This document shows positions 22,030-30,036 of a stretch of DNA of 31,231 nucleotides, one piece after another. Source of the DNA: CALFER01 sp964472395. GTDB lineage: Bacteria; CSSED10-310; CALFER01. A program made the translations under genes and the position numbers. Where the stretch lies: positions 1 through 31,231 of the forward strand of contig CAYYMM010000047.1 of assembly GCA_964472395.1 (NCBI GenBank), in the 5' to 3' direction. Below the pieces are notes generated by a model, which saw only the letters and a list, made by a program, of their open reading frames with translations, searched no databases and was not told where the DNA came from. Each line of letters starts with the position of its first letter. Within the stretch, counting starts at the first letter, position 1.

Positions 22030-23019
22030 ATGACAGGTTCATCTCAATCCGCTCTGTTCCAGGACCCATTGATCCAATTTGGTCTGGAGCGAATGGACAG
22101 GGAAATTATCGATCTTTTTAGTCGGGACGATCCTGAAACCCTTGAGCTGATTCTGCCATTGATTCGACGACCCGGGAAACGACTCCGACCCGTTCTTGCT
22201 CTGTTATCCGCTTCCGCTTCAGGTTGTTCGGATGAACGTTCCTTCAAATATGCAGCAGTTATCGAACTGATTCACTCAGCCAGTCTGTTTCATGACGATG
22301 TCCTGGACAACGCCTCACTCAGACGCGGATTACCCAGCGCCAATCAACTTATCGGCAACCATCTTGCCATTTTAGTCGGCGATTTCCTTTACTCGAAGGC
22401 AATTTCACTGATGATCCGCGATAAAAAAGCCTGTCAGGCTGCCGTCAACGCTACTGTGATCGCTATGACGGAAGGTGAGATCGTTCAGTTGCGGAATCAA
22501 CATACAGATTCCGGAAGCATCGAACGGTACTACTGGATCATCGAAAGGAAAACTGCCCGATTGATGGAGTTGGCTTGTTTTCTTGGAGCTTCGGCATGTG
22601 GTACCCCCCAGGAAATCCGTGCGCTCGCCCAATACGGTAAACACCTCGGACTGGCTTTTCAAATCATTGATGACCTTCTGGATTGGATTGGTGGCGAAGA
22701 AGACCTCGGAAAGAAGATCTTCCAGGATGTCCGAGATGGGAGGATCACGCTTCCTGCGCTTCTCCTGATCGAAGCACTCGATCCAGAATCATCGAAAGAA
22801 TTCCTGACGCTCATTCAATCAGGAACAGGACCTGATCTTGATGCGAAATTGGTCTGGTATCAGTCCAGAATGAAAGATTTCCAGATCGACCGACAAGTTC
22901 GTGCTGAAGCAAAGAAGCAATCCGATCTCGCGGTCAAAAACCTTGAACGGATCAAGCCATCACATGAACGCCTTCTTTTAGAACGACTTCCTGACATTTT
23001 AATCGATCGGATTCGATGA
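22030..23019 (+). CDS. Polyprenyl diphosphate synthase (IspB/HepT type)
   Basis: 329 residues. It is a trans-prenyltransferase of the heptaprenyl/octaprenyl class that makes the side chain of quinones from IPP and an allylic starter. Motifs are GKRLRP (49-54), the first aspartate-rich DDVLD (89-93), LRRGLPSANQ, GDFLYSKA, and the second aspartate-rich DDLLD (214-218) in AFQIIDDLLDW, followed by GKK-FQDVRDGRITLPALLL. Product length cannot be stated. No quinone-ring gene lies adjacent. Its TGA overlaps the ATG of the radical SAM gene by 4 bp. Confidence 0.93.
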   Translation: MTGSSQSALFQDPLIQFGLERMDREIIDLFSRDDPETLELILPLIRRPGKRLRPVLALLSASASGCSDERSFKYAAVIELIHSASLFHDDVLDNASLRRGLPSANQLIGNHLAILVGDFLYSKAISLMIRDKKACQAAVNATVIAMTEGEIVQLRNQHTDSGSIERYYWIIERKTARLMELACFLGASACGTPQEIRALAQYGKHLGLAFQIIDDLLDWIGGEEDLGKKIFQDVRDGRITLPALLLIEALDPESSKEFLTLIQSGTGPDLDAKLVWYQSRMKDFQIDRQVRAEAKKQSDLAVKNLERIKPSHERLLLERLPDILIDRIR

Positions 23020-24026
23020 GCCTCGTGCAACAAAACCCCGATTCCCTTTTTCAGGAACCCCTAACCGATGGCCGCCGCACACGATGTTTACTGTGTCCAC
23101 AGCTGTGTCTCATCAATCCCGGAATGAAAGGGTTATGCAGATCGCGGGAGAATATTGACGGAAAGCTTGTTTCAACCTCCTACGGACACGTTGCGGCGCT
23201 GCATATCGATCCAATCGAGAAAAAACCGCTCTATCACTTTCTTCCCGGTTCACATGTCCTCTCGGTGGGGAACAATGGCTGCAATCTGAAATGTGCTTTT
23301 TGCCAGAACTGGTCGATCTCACAGGTCGATTCTAAAACGTCTTACATCTCCCCTGCCGAATTGTTACAAATGACTCTGAATGCTGGCACACCTTCTGTTG
23401 CTTTTACGTATGCCGAACCAATTGTATGGTTCGATTATGTTCTGGATTGTTGTCAGATCCTACACAAATCCGGAATAAAAACCGTGCTTGTGACGAATGG
23501 AATGATCAACCCCGAACCTCTGACGATGATCCTCCCCTTCGTCGATGCTATGAATATCGACATCAAGTCCATGGATCCTGATTTCTATCGATCGTTGTGT
23601 CACGGATGGTTGGATCCTGTCCTTGAAACCGTCAGGAAGGTTCATCAAGGTTGTCATCTCGAAATAACCAATCTGGTGATTCCCAATCGCAATGATAGCA
23701 AGGAATTGTTTCATCAGCTTGGAGATTTCATCCAGAAAGAATTATCCAGAAAGACTCCACTCCATCTGAGTGCATACCATCCGGAGTTTCGTCTTTCGGA
23801 GCCCCCAACATCTTATGAAACAATGAAAACCGCTTATTCAATTCTCAGCCAGTATCTGGATTTTGTCTATCTGGGGAACATCACTGGCGCCGGATCTGAC
23901 ACGATCTGCCCATCATGTGGATCTCCTGCAGTCCGTCGATCCGGGTATCATCTCATCCAGATTAATCTTTCTCCAGAAGGAAACTGCCCCGTTTGTTCAC
24001 GGGCTTTGCATTTTATTCTCACATGA
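23016..24026 (+). CDS. amrS: AmmeMemoRadiSam-type radical SAM enzyme
   Basis: 336 residues. The radical SAM cluster is C89-x3-C93-x2-C96 in GNNGCNLKCAFCQNWSIS, which is family-diagnostic. An N-terminal cysteine set (C24, C27, C31, C41: RCLLCPQLCLINPGMKGLC) and a C-terminal zinc ribbon (CPSCGSPAVRRSGYHL, then CPVC) match AmrS. This is the radical SAM member of the AMMECR1-Memo-radical SAM set, whose reaction is unknown to me. YGHVAALHIDPIEKKPLYHFLPGS is also typical. Neither AMMECR1 nor Memo is in the window. It overlaps the neighbours on both sides by 4 bp, so expression is coupled to the polyprenyl synthase and Maf. Confidence 0.9.
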   Translation: MSLVQQNPDSLFQEPLTDGRRTRCLLCPQLCLINPGMKGLCRSRENIDGKLVSTSYGHVAALHIDPIEKKPLYHFLPGSHVLSVGNNGCNLKCAFCQNWSISQVDSKTSYISPAELLQMTLNAGTPSVAFTYAEPIVWFDYVLDCCQILHKSGIKTVLVTNGMINPEPLTMILPFVDAMNIDIKSMDPDFYRSLCHGWLDPVLETVRKVHQGCHLEITNLVIPNRNDSKELFHQLGDFIQKELSRKTPLHLSAYHPEFRLSEPPTSYETMKTAYSILSQYLDFVYLGNITGAGSDTICPSCGSPAVRRSGYHLIQINLSPEGNCPVCSRALHFILT

Positions 24027-24628
24027 AGATCAGAAATCATTTCTCAGAGTTATGGCTCGCGTCTGGCTCACCGCGTAGAATCGCACTTCTCAAGCAGATC
24101 GGCCTTGACCCGCGAGTCTGTAATCATACATACCACGAAACTCTGACACCTGGTTTACGTTCACCAAGAGAAGTTGTCATCACACATGCGAAGAATAAGG
24201 CTGAATCCGTTCTGCCTGACCATACCGGTATCGTTGTTCTCGGCGCAGATACTATAGTCGTATGCGCAGACCGGATTCTGGGAAAGCCGCGCGATCATTC
24301 TCAGGCGGAGGAAATGCTGGAATTGTTGTCCGGCCGCAGCCATCAAGTTTATTCCGGCATTGCATTTTCATCATTATCAGGTCCAACCATCACCCGATAT
24401 GCGGTGAGCACGGTCCATTTCAGATCACTGTCTGAATCTGAGCTCAGTTTCTATCTCAAGACGGAAGAATGGACGGACAAGGCCGGAGCTTATGGAATTC
24501 AGGGATATGCCGCGGCCTTCATCACAAGGGTCCAGGGATGCTACTTCAATGTAGTCGGGCTTCCGATCTCTTTGGCTGTGCATACACTGCTCACACACTT
24601 TCCCGGAATTTGGCCTCCAAAGCTTTAA
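24023..24628 (+). CDS. maf: Maf-type nucleoside triphosphate pyrophosphatase
   Basis: 201 residues from the ATG at 24023, overlapping the previous TGA. The longer in-frame start at 23993 is unsupported. It hydrolyses non-canonical or canonical NTPs (dTTP/UTP in the YhdE subfamily) to the monophosphate, acting in the cytosol. The substrate loop is LASGSPRRIALL (about 12-23), the metal/catalytic motif is VVLGADTIVV, and the signature EEWTDKAGAYGIQGYAAAFI places it with YhdE-like members. The next gene is 119 bp away. Confidence 0.92.
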   Translation: MKIRNHFSELWLASGSPRRIALLKQIGLDPRVCNHTYHETLTPGLRSPREVVITHAKNKAESVLPDHTGIVVLGADTIVVCADRILGKPRDHSQAEEMLELLSGRSHQVYSGIAFSSLSGPTITRYAVSTVHFRSLSESELSFYLKTEEWTDKAGAYGIQGYAAAFITRVQGCYFNVVGLPISLAVHTLLTHFPGIWPPKL

Positions 24629-24747
24629 GTGACTCCAGCATTATCAACTCGCAGGGAATCATTGCAGATTGACTCCCGATCGTGTAGTTTTTTTTAGCCC
24701 GCGCCGCATTCCGTCTGGGATGCGAATGAGAATGGAGGTTCACATCG

Positions 24748-26358
24748 ATGGGAAAAGCCGGATTACCTTTGGATGAACGCAAAATGATCGTTGATCTGCT
24801 GATGAAAGTCAGACAGAGAATGATGACCCCGGAAGTCCTCAGGAGAATCGATAAACTGGAAGAATTCCCCGAGAACATTATTCGGGAACTTCTCGGCCCC
24901 AATATCGGTCTGCAGCTGTTGTTCATTCCCGAAGAGTTCGGCGGGATGGGTGGTGGAGCTCGGGACATCGCGGTGATCTCGGAAGAAATGGCGAAAGTTT
25001 GTCTCGGTATCGCCACCGCTTTCCTGGCCATTCACCTCGGTACTGATCCCATTTTAGTCGGAGCGACAGCCGAGCAGAAGCAAAAATGGCTCACAAAGAT
25101 TGCAGAAGAAGGCTGTATTGTCGCATATGCAGTTACTGAACCTGAGGCCGGAAGTAATCTCTCGAATTTCAAAACCAAAGCTGAACCGGTAACCGATGCC
25201 ACCGGAGCTATCATGGGTTATCGGATCAATGGAAACAAGCAGTTCATATCGAACGGTGGATTTGCTGATTTCTTGACCGTCCTTGCACAAGCCCCCGAGG
25301 GTCCGACATTTTTCATTGTCGAGAAGAATGCAGAAGGGTTCAAGCCTGGAAAAGCGGAGGAAAAGCATGGTATCCGATGCTCCAATACCGCACCTTTGAC
25401 ATTTAACAATGTTTTTGTTCCTGCTGACCAACTTGTAGGAGGAGTTCCGGGACAGGGTCTAAATCAGGCCAATGAAGTATTCGGTTACACGCGGCTGATG
25501 GTAGCTGCCTTTGGACTCGGTGCAGGTGTCGCAGCACTGGAACGAGTCGTATCCTATGCGAGAGAACGGATCCAGTTCGGCAGTCCGTTGATCGAAAAAC
25601 AAGGCTTCACGCACAAACTGATCATTCCACACTACATCCACCTTGAAGCAGCTCGCGCATATATCGAAGAAGTAGCCGATCGTCTGGATTCCGGTGAAAA
25701 AGATCTCCAGATCGAAGGATCAATTGCAAAGCTTTTTGCAACAGAATCAGGCAACGCATGTGCAGAATCAGCGATTCAGGCGCTGGGTGGGTATGGGTAC
25801 ATTCATGAGTATGATGTCGAGAAGATCAAGCGTGACGTAAAAATCACAACCATCTATGAGGGGACGAGCGAGATTCAGCAGATGATCATCAGCACCTTCA
25901 GGTGGCGTGCAAGCGTTAAATCGAAGTGGCAGTTTTACCAGAGTATGGCGGATGAAATGGCTGCTGTCCCGGATGACTCCCTGCATGCCGGCTTGGTCAG
26001 TCAAGCCGCAGATGTACTCAACAAGACCATCCAGTTCGTTCATCTGCAGAAACTGACGCGATTGCAATTCATCATGTTCAAGCTTGCGGACTGTATGACG
26101 GAGGTCGAGACGGCGGTTGCTCTGATCCGGAAAACGGTTTCCGCGCGCAATCACGGTTCGCAGGATTTTCAACGTCTGCAATTGATATCTCGGCTTTTCG
26201 CACGAGAAGTCCTACTGCATTGCCAGTCGACTGCCCATCTGGTCAAATTTGGCAGCTCTTCCGAAATTCCCTCGCCTGATACGATCCATCCGCCGAACGA
26301 CGCATGCGTTTATCGAGGGATGCTCGATGACATGGACTCCCTTCTGCGTTACCTCTGA
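24748..26358 (+). CDS. Acyl-CoA dehydrogenase
   Basis: 536 residues, with GGAGG nine bases before the ATG. It is an FAD-dependent alpha,beta-dehydrogenase of acyl-CoA. Motifs in order are FIPEEFGGMGGG, AYAVTEPEAGSNLSNF (FAD/substrate region), NGNKQFISNGGFAD, ERIQFGSPL, QALGGYGYIHEYDVEKIKRDVKITTIYEGTSEIQ, with the probable catalytic base Glu at about 371 in IYEGTSEIQ. A C-terminal extension of about 155 residues beyond the usual fold end makes it longer than classic 380-residue members. The substrate is not determinable. A weak promoter match, TTGCAG-17-TAGTTT, lies at 24662-24690. No ETF genes are in view; the next gene begins 10 bp on. Confidence 0.92.
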   Translation: MGKAGLPLDERKMIVDLLMKVRQRMMTPEVLRRIDKLEEFPENIIRELLGPNIGLQLLFIPEEFGGMGGGARDIAVISEEMAKVCLGIATAFLAIHLGTDPILVGATAEQKQKWLTKIAEEGCIVAYAVTEPEAGSNLSNFKTKAEPVTDATGAIMGYRINGNKQFISNGGFADFLTVLAQAPEGPTFFIVEKNAEGFKPGKAEEKHGIRCSNTAPLTFNNVFVPADQLVGGVPGQGLNQANEVFGYTRLMVAAFGLGAGVAALERVVSYARERIQFGSPLIEKQGFTHKLIIPHYIHLEAARAYIEEVADRLDSGEKDLQIEGSIAKLFATESGNACAESAIQALGGYGYIHEYDVEKIKRDVKITTIYEGTSEIQQMIISTFRWRASVKSKWQFYQSMADEMAAVPDDSLHAGLVSQAADVLNKTIQFVHLQKLTRLQFIMFKLADCMTEVETAVALIRKTVSARNHGSQDFQRLQLISRLFAREVLLHCQSTAHLVKFGSSSEIPSPDTIHPPNDACVYRGMLDDMDSLLRYL

Positions 26359-26368
26359 TCAGCTGATC

Positions 26369-27256
26369 ATGCTAGGATTAGACTCAAGACGCATATCGAT
26401 ACTTGCTCTGACGATTTTGTTCGTTTTCAGTCTTCAGGGATGCTCGATAAAGCGATTTGCCAGGAAATACGTTCGTGCTGCTTCCAGCGCGATCTCCGAT
26501 AGCCTCCGACAACAACCCGATCCCGAGATCGCCCGTGATGCATCTGCGACTTTGCTTTTAAGCATCGACGCTGCAATCAGCCGTTCCCCCGACGATCCCG
26601 CGTTATTGCTCGGGGGGGCACAGTCATACACCACATATAGCTCAGCCTTCGTTCAGGAAGAATCCGCTGAACGCGCATTTATACTCTACAATCGAGCTCT
26701 GGAATACGCATTGCGTGCATCTCGGATTGCATTCGATCTCGACGTGACATTCGCGGATATGACTCCAGATCAACTGAGTGTCGTTCTGCAAAATCTTGAC
26801 CCCGATCGAGTCCCATACATTTACTGGACGGCGTATTCCTGGGCTGGATGGCTGGTGACTCACCACGACACAATTCTCGCGATAGCCGATCTCCCCAAGA
26901 TCATCAACCTGATGGAAGCAGTTATGAAGATTTCTCCGGAGTTCAATGACGGAGGAGTCTTTCTATTTCTAGGGATATACGAATCCAGAAAACCGGTGAT
27001 TGCCGGAGGAAACCCAGAGAAATGTAGAGAGTATTTTGAACGCGCGATAGAGATTGCCGGTGAAGAGGCATTAATGCCTCGGGTGCTTTTCGCTCAGTAT
27101 TACGCTCGATCTATTCTCGATCGTGAGTTGTTTGTACAACTCCTTGATGAAGTGCTCGCAGCGCCACCCACCCGTTCATCTGATTTGAATCTTGCTAATG
27201 CGCTGGCTCGCCTGAAAGCAACAAAACTCTTATCTTCAGTCGACGATCTGTTTTAG
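26369..27256 (+). CDS. tatT: TRAP transporter-associated lipoprotein, TatT type
   Basis: 295 residues from the ATG at 26369, chosen because it gives a lipoprotein signal peptide with lipobox LQGC (Cys25). Ribosome-site support is poor, and the in-frame start at 26249 lies inside the acyl-CoA dehydrogenase gene. Mature sequence has TPR-like helical pairs: FILYNRALEYALRASRIAF, YWTAYSWAGWLV, PEFNDGGVFLFLGIYES, YFERAIEIAG. Together with the DctP-Q-M genes directly downstream this matches TatT, a periplasmic trimer partner of the TatP solute receptor first described in Treponema pallidum. The helix-rich protein probably helps receive or channel a hydrophobic ligand; that is inference. Confidence 0.82.
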   Translation: MLGLDSRRISILALTILFVFSLQGCSIKRFARKYVRAASSAISDSLRQQPDPEIARDASATLLLSIDAAISRSPDDPALLLGGAQSYTTYSSAFVQEESAERAFILYNRALEYALRASRIAFDLDVTFADMTPDQLSVVLQNLDPDRVPYIYWTAYSWAGWLVTHHDTILAIADLPKIINLMEAVMKISPEFNDGGVFLFLGIYESRKPVIAGGNPEKCREYFERAIEIAGEEALMPRVLFAQYYARSILDRELFVQLLDEVLAAPPTRSSDLNLANALARLKATKLLSSVDDLF

Positions 27257-27264
27257 GAGGCTCG

Positions 27265-28269
27265 ATGAAAGTATCTCAATTCGCTCTGGTTGTTTCATTG
27301 TCACTAGTTTCGTTTTCGTCAGCCTTGGTGGCTGCTGAATCTGCATGTGTTCTCAAGATGTCCATTCTTGCACCCGATGGAAGCGCATGGGTGAACGAGT
27401 TTAAAAGCATGAATGAAGAATTGATGAAAGCCATCGATGGACAAGTCCAGTTCAAGATATATCCCGGTGGTATCATGGGAGATGACGATGTGGTACTTCG
27501 GAAAATCCGTGTCGGACAACTCGACGGTGCGTGTCTTACAAGTCGCGGGTTGTATAAAATCTATCCGGATTTTCGCGTCCTGACTCTCCCCGGATTGTTC
27601 AGGTCGGATTCGGAAATCGATGCACTGATTCAACAGTTGGCTCCGGATCTGAATAAAACATATCGGGATTTAGGCTTCGAAGCTCTCGGTTTCACAGGAG
27701 TCGGGTTCACATACATGTATTCTCAAAAGGATATCCAGAACACGGACGACCTGAAGAAATCCAAAGCATGGCTCTGGGAGAATGATCCCGTGATGAAAGC
27801 GTTGTATAGAGCCGCTGATGTCACCCCTGTGTCGCTCGGAGTCGGCGATGTCATGACCGCGTTACAAACCGGATTACTGGATACTGTATTCAATACACCC
27901 ACGGGCATTCTTTCTTTGCAATGGTTCACAAAGGTCAGCTATATGTCTGATCTGCCGCTGAGTTACTCATTCGGCGGATTTCTACTCAGTGAAAAAGCCT
28001 GGCAGCGTGTTCCCGAGAACCTGCGAGAGACTGTCCGGGAGATCGTCAGTCGCCACATGAAGAACATCACCGACCAGATACGGATCGAAGATCAACGAGC
28101 CATTGAAGTGATCAAAGGACGTGGAGTTCAAATCAGAGCGATATCCGATGATTTTCGGAAGAACATAGAAGTGATCACGGCATCTGCTCGGCAAAGTCTG
28201 ATCGACGGCGATAGTTCAAAAATGCTGCTCGATCGAATTAACGGCATCGTCGGAGAGTTGAGGTATTGA
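27265..28269 (+). CDS. dctP: TRAP transporter solute-binding subunit (DctP/TatP type)
   Basis: 334 residues; GGAGG overlaps the stop of tatT and lies four bases before the ATG. A signal peptide covers about 1-24 (ending LVAAES). The fold is that of DctP receptors: KMSILAPDGSAWVNEFKSMNEELMKA, QFKIYPGGIMGDDDVVLRKIRVGQLDGACL, VGFTYMYS, and LGVGDVMTALQTGLLDTVFNTP. The usual 'LKG-KIR-P' ligand region reads KKSKAWLWENDPVMKAL, the Trp-rich version I associate with TatT-linked receptors; so the ligand may be hydrophobic and not a simple C4-dicarboxylate. It binds its ligand in the periplasm and passes it to the DctQ/DctM membrane pair. Confidence 0.9.
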   Translation: MKVSQFALVVSLSLVSFSSALVAAESACVLKMSILAPDGSAWVNEFKSMNEELMKAIDGQVQFKIYPGGIMGDDDVVLRKIRVGQLDGACLTSRGLYKIYPDFRVLTLPGLFRSDSEIDALIQQLAPDLNKTYRDLGFEALGFTGVGFTYMYSQKDIQNTDDLKKSKAWLWENDPVMKALYRAADVTPVSLGVGDVMTALQTGLLDTVFNTPTGILSLQWFTKVSYMSDLPLSYSFGGFLLSEKAWQRVPENLRETVREIVSRHMKNITDQIRIEDQRAIEVIKGRGVQIRAISDDFRKNIEVITASARQSLIDGDSSKMLLDRINGIVGELRY

Positions 28270-28279
28270 TCAGCCTTCA

Positions 28280-28774
28280 ATGAAACCTGGATCTCTGCAA
28301 CGGATCGGAAACTGCATTCGGCGAGTGGAATCGATTTATCTGGTCATACTTATGGCCTCTCTGGTTGTTCTTTCATTTATTCAGATCGCAGGACGCCTTC
28401 TTCTTAACCAAGGATTCTTTTGGGCAGATCCGATCATCAATCATCTCGTCATGTGGAGCGCTCTCGCAGGCGCAGTGGCGGCCACACGATCGAATGAACA
28501 TATCAATATCGATATCTTTCAGCGCTTGCTGTCTCGTCGAGATCGTGCGCTTGTCCAAGCAGGAATGTTTCTAGTTTCAGTGTTGATTTGTGTGATTCTG
28601 ATTCATGCGTCCATTCGATTCATCATTGATGAGTATCATATGGGACCGGTCATCGTTGCACCTGTTCGTTCGTGGATCCTGCAACTTCCGATACCATTGT
28701 CATTTCTGTTCATTGGCCTGAGATTTCTGATGCTCGCTGTGGATCGGATCATTGGAATCGGTAAAGAACCGTGA
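28280..28774 (+). CDS. dctQ: TRAP transporter small membrane subunit (DctQ)
   Basis: 164 residues with four hydrophobic helices (about 20-42, 53-70, 91-113, 132-155), the DctQ layout. LLNQGFFWADPIINHLVMWSALAGAVAATRSNEHINID is a family-typical core, with the conserved W-x-D/E-x-hh-x-h-h-hW pattern and an R-x-x-EH-I-x-hD turn. It joins DctM in the inner membrane. The ATG has no obvious ribosome site, so coupling to dctP (10 bp upstream) is likely. Its TGA overlaps the GTG start of dctM. Confidence 0.88.
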   Translation: MKPGSLQRIGNCIRRVESIYLVILMASLVVLSFIQIAGRLLLNQGFFWADPIINHLVMWSALAGAVAATRSNEHINIDIFQRLLSRRDRALVQAGMFLVSVLICVILIHASIRFIIDEYHMGPVIVAPVRSWILQLPIPLSFLFIGLRFLMLAVDRIIGIGKEP

Positions 28775-30030
28775 TTCTGCTTGGCCTTTTCACACTTATT
28801 CTCGCTCTTCTGGGCGCGCCATTGTTTATTATCATTGCATCAAATGCCATTATGCATCTGTATTTTAACGATCTCGATCTGTCTCTGACTATTATCGAGT
28901 TTTACAGACTGGCAAGCATGCCGATGTTGTTGCCAATTCCGTTGTTCACTTTTGCAGGTTACATTATGGCTCAGAGCGGAACGCCGCGCCGTTTGGTTCG
29001 ATTATCGCATGCGTTGTTCGGCTGGATCCCGGGTGGTCTTGCCATAGTATGTCTGATCGCCTGTGCATTATTCACCGCGTTCACCGGAGCTTCCGGTGTA
29101 ACAATTGTTGCGCTCGGAGGCCTTCTCTTCCCCGCCCTGGTTAGCGAGTCGTTCGGCGGCAAGTTTTCTCTTGGACTAATCACGACATCAGGAAGTCTGG
29201 GATTGTTGTTTCCGCCGAGTCTTCCGATCATTTTATATGGAGTGATTGCAGGCACTTCGGTTGATGAGTTATTTATCGGAGGCATCCTTCCGGGTTGTCT
29301 GATGATCGGACTCCTCGCACTGCTCTGTATGTTCTATGCAAGGAAAAGGTTCATTCCGCGACAGGCGTTTTCGTTCCGGGAGCTATGGTCTGCAATTGGT
29401 GCCGCACGATACGAAATCCCACTGCCGATCATTGTTATTGCAGGTATCTATTCCGGTAAGTTCGCAATTTCCGAAGCTGCTGCCCTGACCACATTTCTTG
29501 TCGTGCTTGTCGAAGTCTTCCTTTATCGAGACATTGCGTTGAAGGATCTTCCCGAAACCATCCAGAGGAGTATGGTGCTGGTTGGGTCAGTCATGATCAT
29601 CATGGGTTGTTCACTTGCATATACGAACTACCTTCTGGATGCTGAAGTTCCCATTAGAATACTGGATGCGATCAAAGTTCACATTACAAGTCCTTTGGCA
29701 TTCCTTATATGTTTGAATATCTTTCTTCTGATCGTCGGTTGCATGCTGGATATCTTCTCAGCCATCATTGTCATCGTGCCGCTGATCGTTCCGATCGCCT
29801 CGAACTACGGAATCGACCCCGTGCATCTCGGAATCATTTTCCTAGCAAATCTGAACATCGGATATTTGACTCCACCGGTCGGAATGAACCTGTTTATTTC
29901 CAGTATTCGATTCAAACAACCCGTGATTTATGTCTATCGGGCCGCATTGCCTTTCCTAGTCATTCTTTTTCTGTCTCTGGTTCTGATTACATACATTCCT
30001 GGTATCTCGCTCATCCTACTCGATCGCTGA
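28771..30030 (+). CDS. dctM: TRAP transporter large membrane subunit (DctM)
   Basis: 419 residues from a GTG at 28771, overlapping the dctQ stop by 4 bp. The protein is hydrophobic throughout, with about 12 helices, as in DctM. Family stretches are PLFTFAGYIMAQSGTPRRLV, ALFTAFTGASGVTIVALGGLLFPAL, GLITTSGSLGLLFPPSLPIILYGVIAG, DIFSAIIVIVPLIVPIA and the closing LNIGYLTPPVGMNLFIS. It is the sodium- or proton-coupled translocation subunit working with DctQ and the periplasmic receptor. Its stop lies 6 bp from that of the opposing phosphofructokinase gene, with no terminator visible. Confidence 0.93.
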   Translation: MILLGLFTLILALLGAPLFIIIASNAIMHLYFNDLDLSLTIIEFYRLASMPMLLPIPLFTFAGYIMAQSGTPRRLVRLSHALFGWIPGGLAIVCLIACALFTAFTGASGVTIVALGGLLFPALVSESFGGKFSLGLITTSGSLGLLFPPSLPIILYGVIAGTSVDELFIGGILPGCLMIGLLALLCMFYARKRFIPRQAFSFRELWSAIGAARYEIPLPIIVIAGIYSGKFAISEAAALTTFLVVLVEVFLYRDIALKDLPETIQRSMVLVGSVMIIMGCSLAYTNYLLDAEVPIRILDAIKVHITSPLAFLICLNIFLLIVGCMLDIFSAIIVIVPLIVPIASNYGIDPVHLGIIFLANLNIGYLTPPVGMNLFISSIRFKQPVIYVYRAALPFLVILFLSLVLITYIPGISLILLDR

Positions 30031-30036
30031 GCGATA

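Noticed and set aside
24685..24696. T-run before the acyl-CoA dehydrogenase gene as an intrinsic terminator
   Set aside because: No stable stem directly precedes the T-run.
24591..25031. 146-codon minus-strand frame at the acyl-CoA dehydrogenase 5' end
   Set aside because: It overlaps the conserved N-terminal coding part of acyl-CoA dehydrogenase and the Maf 3' end and lacks a start signal; a shadow frame.
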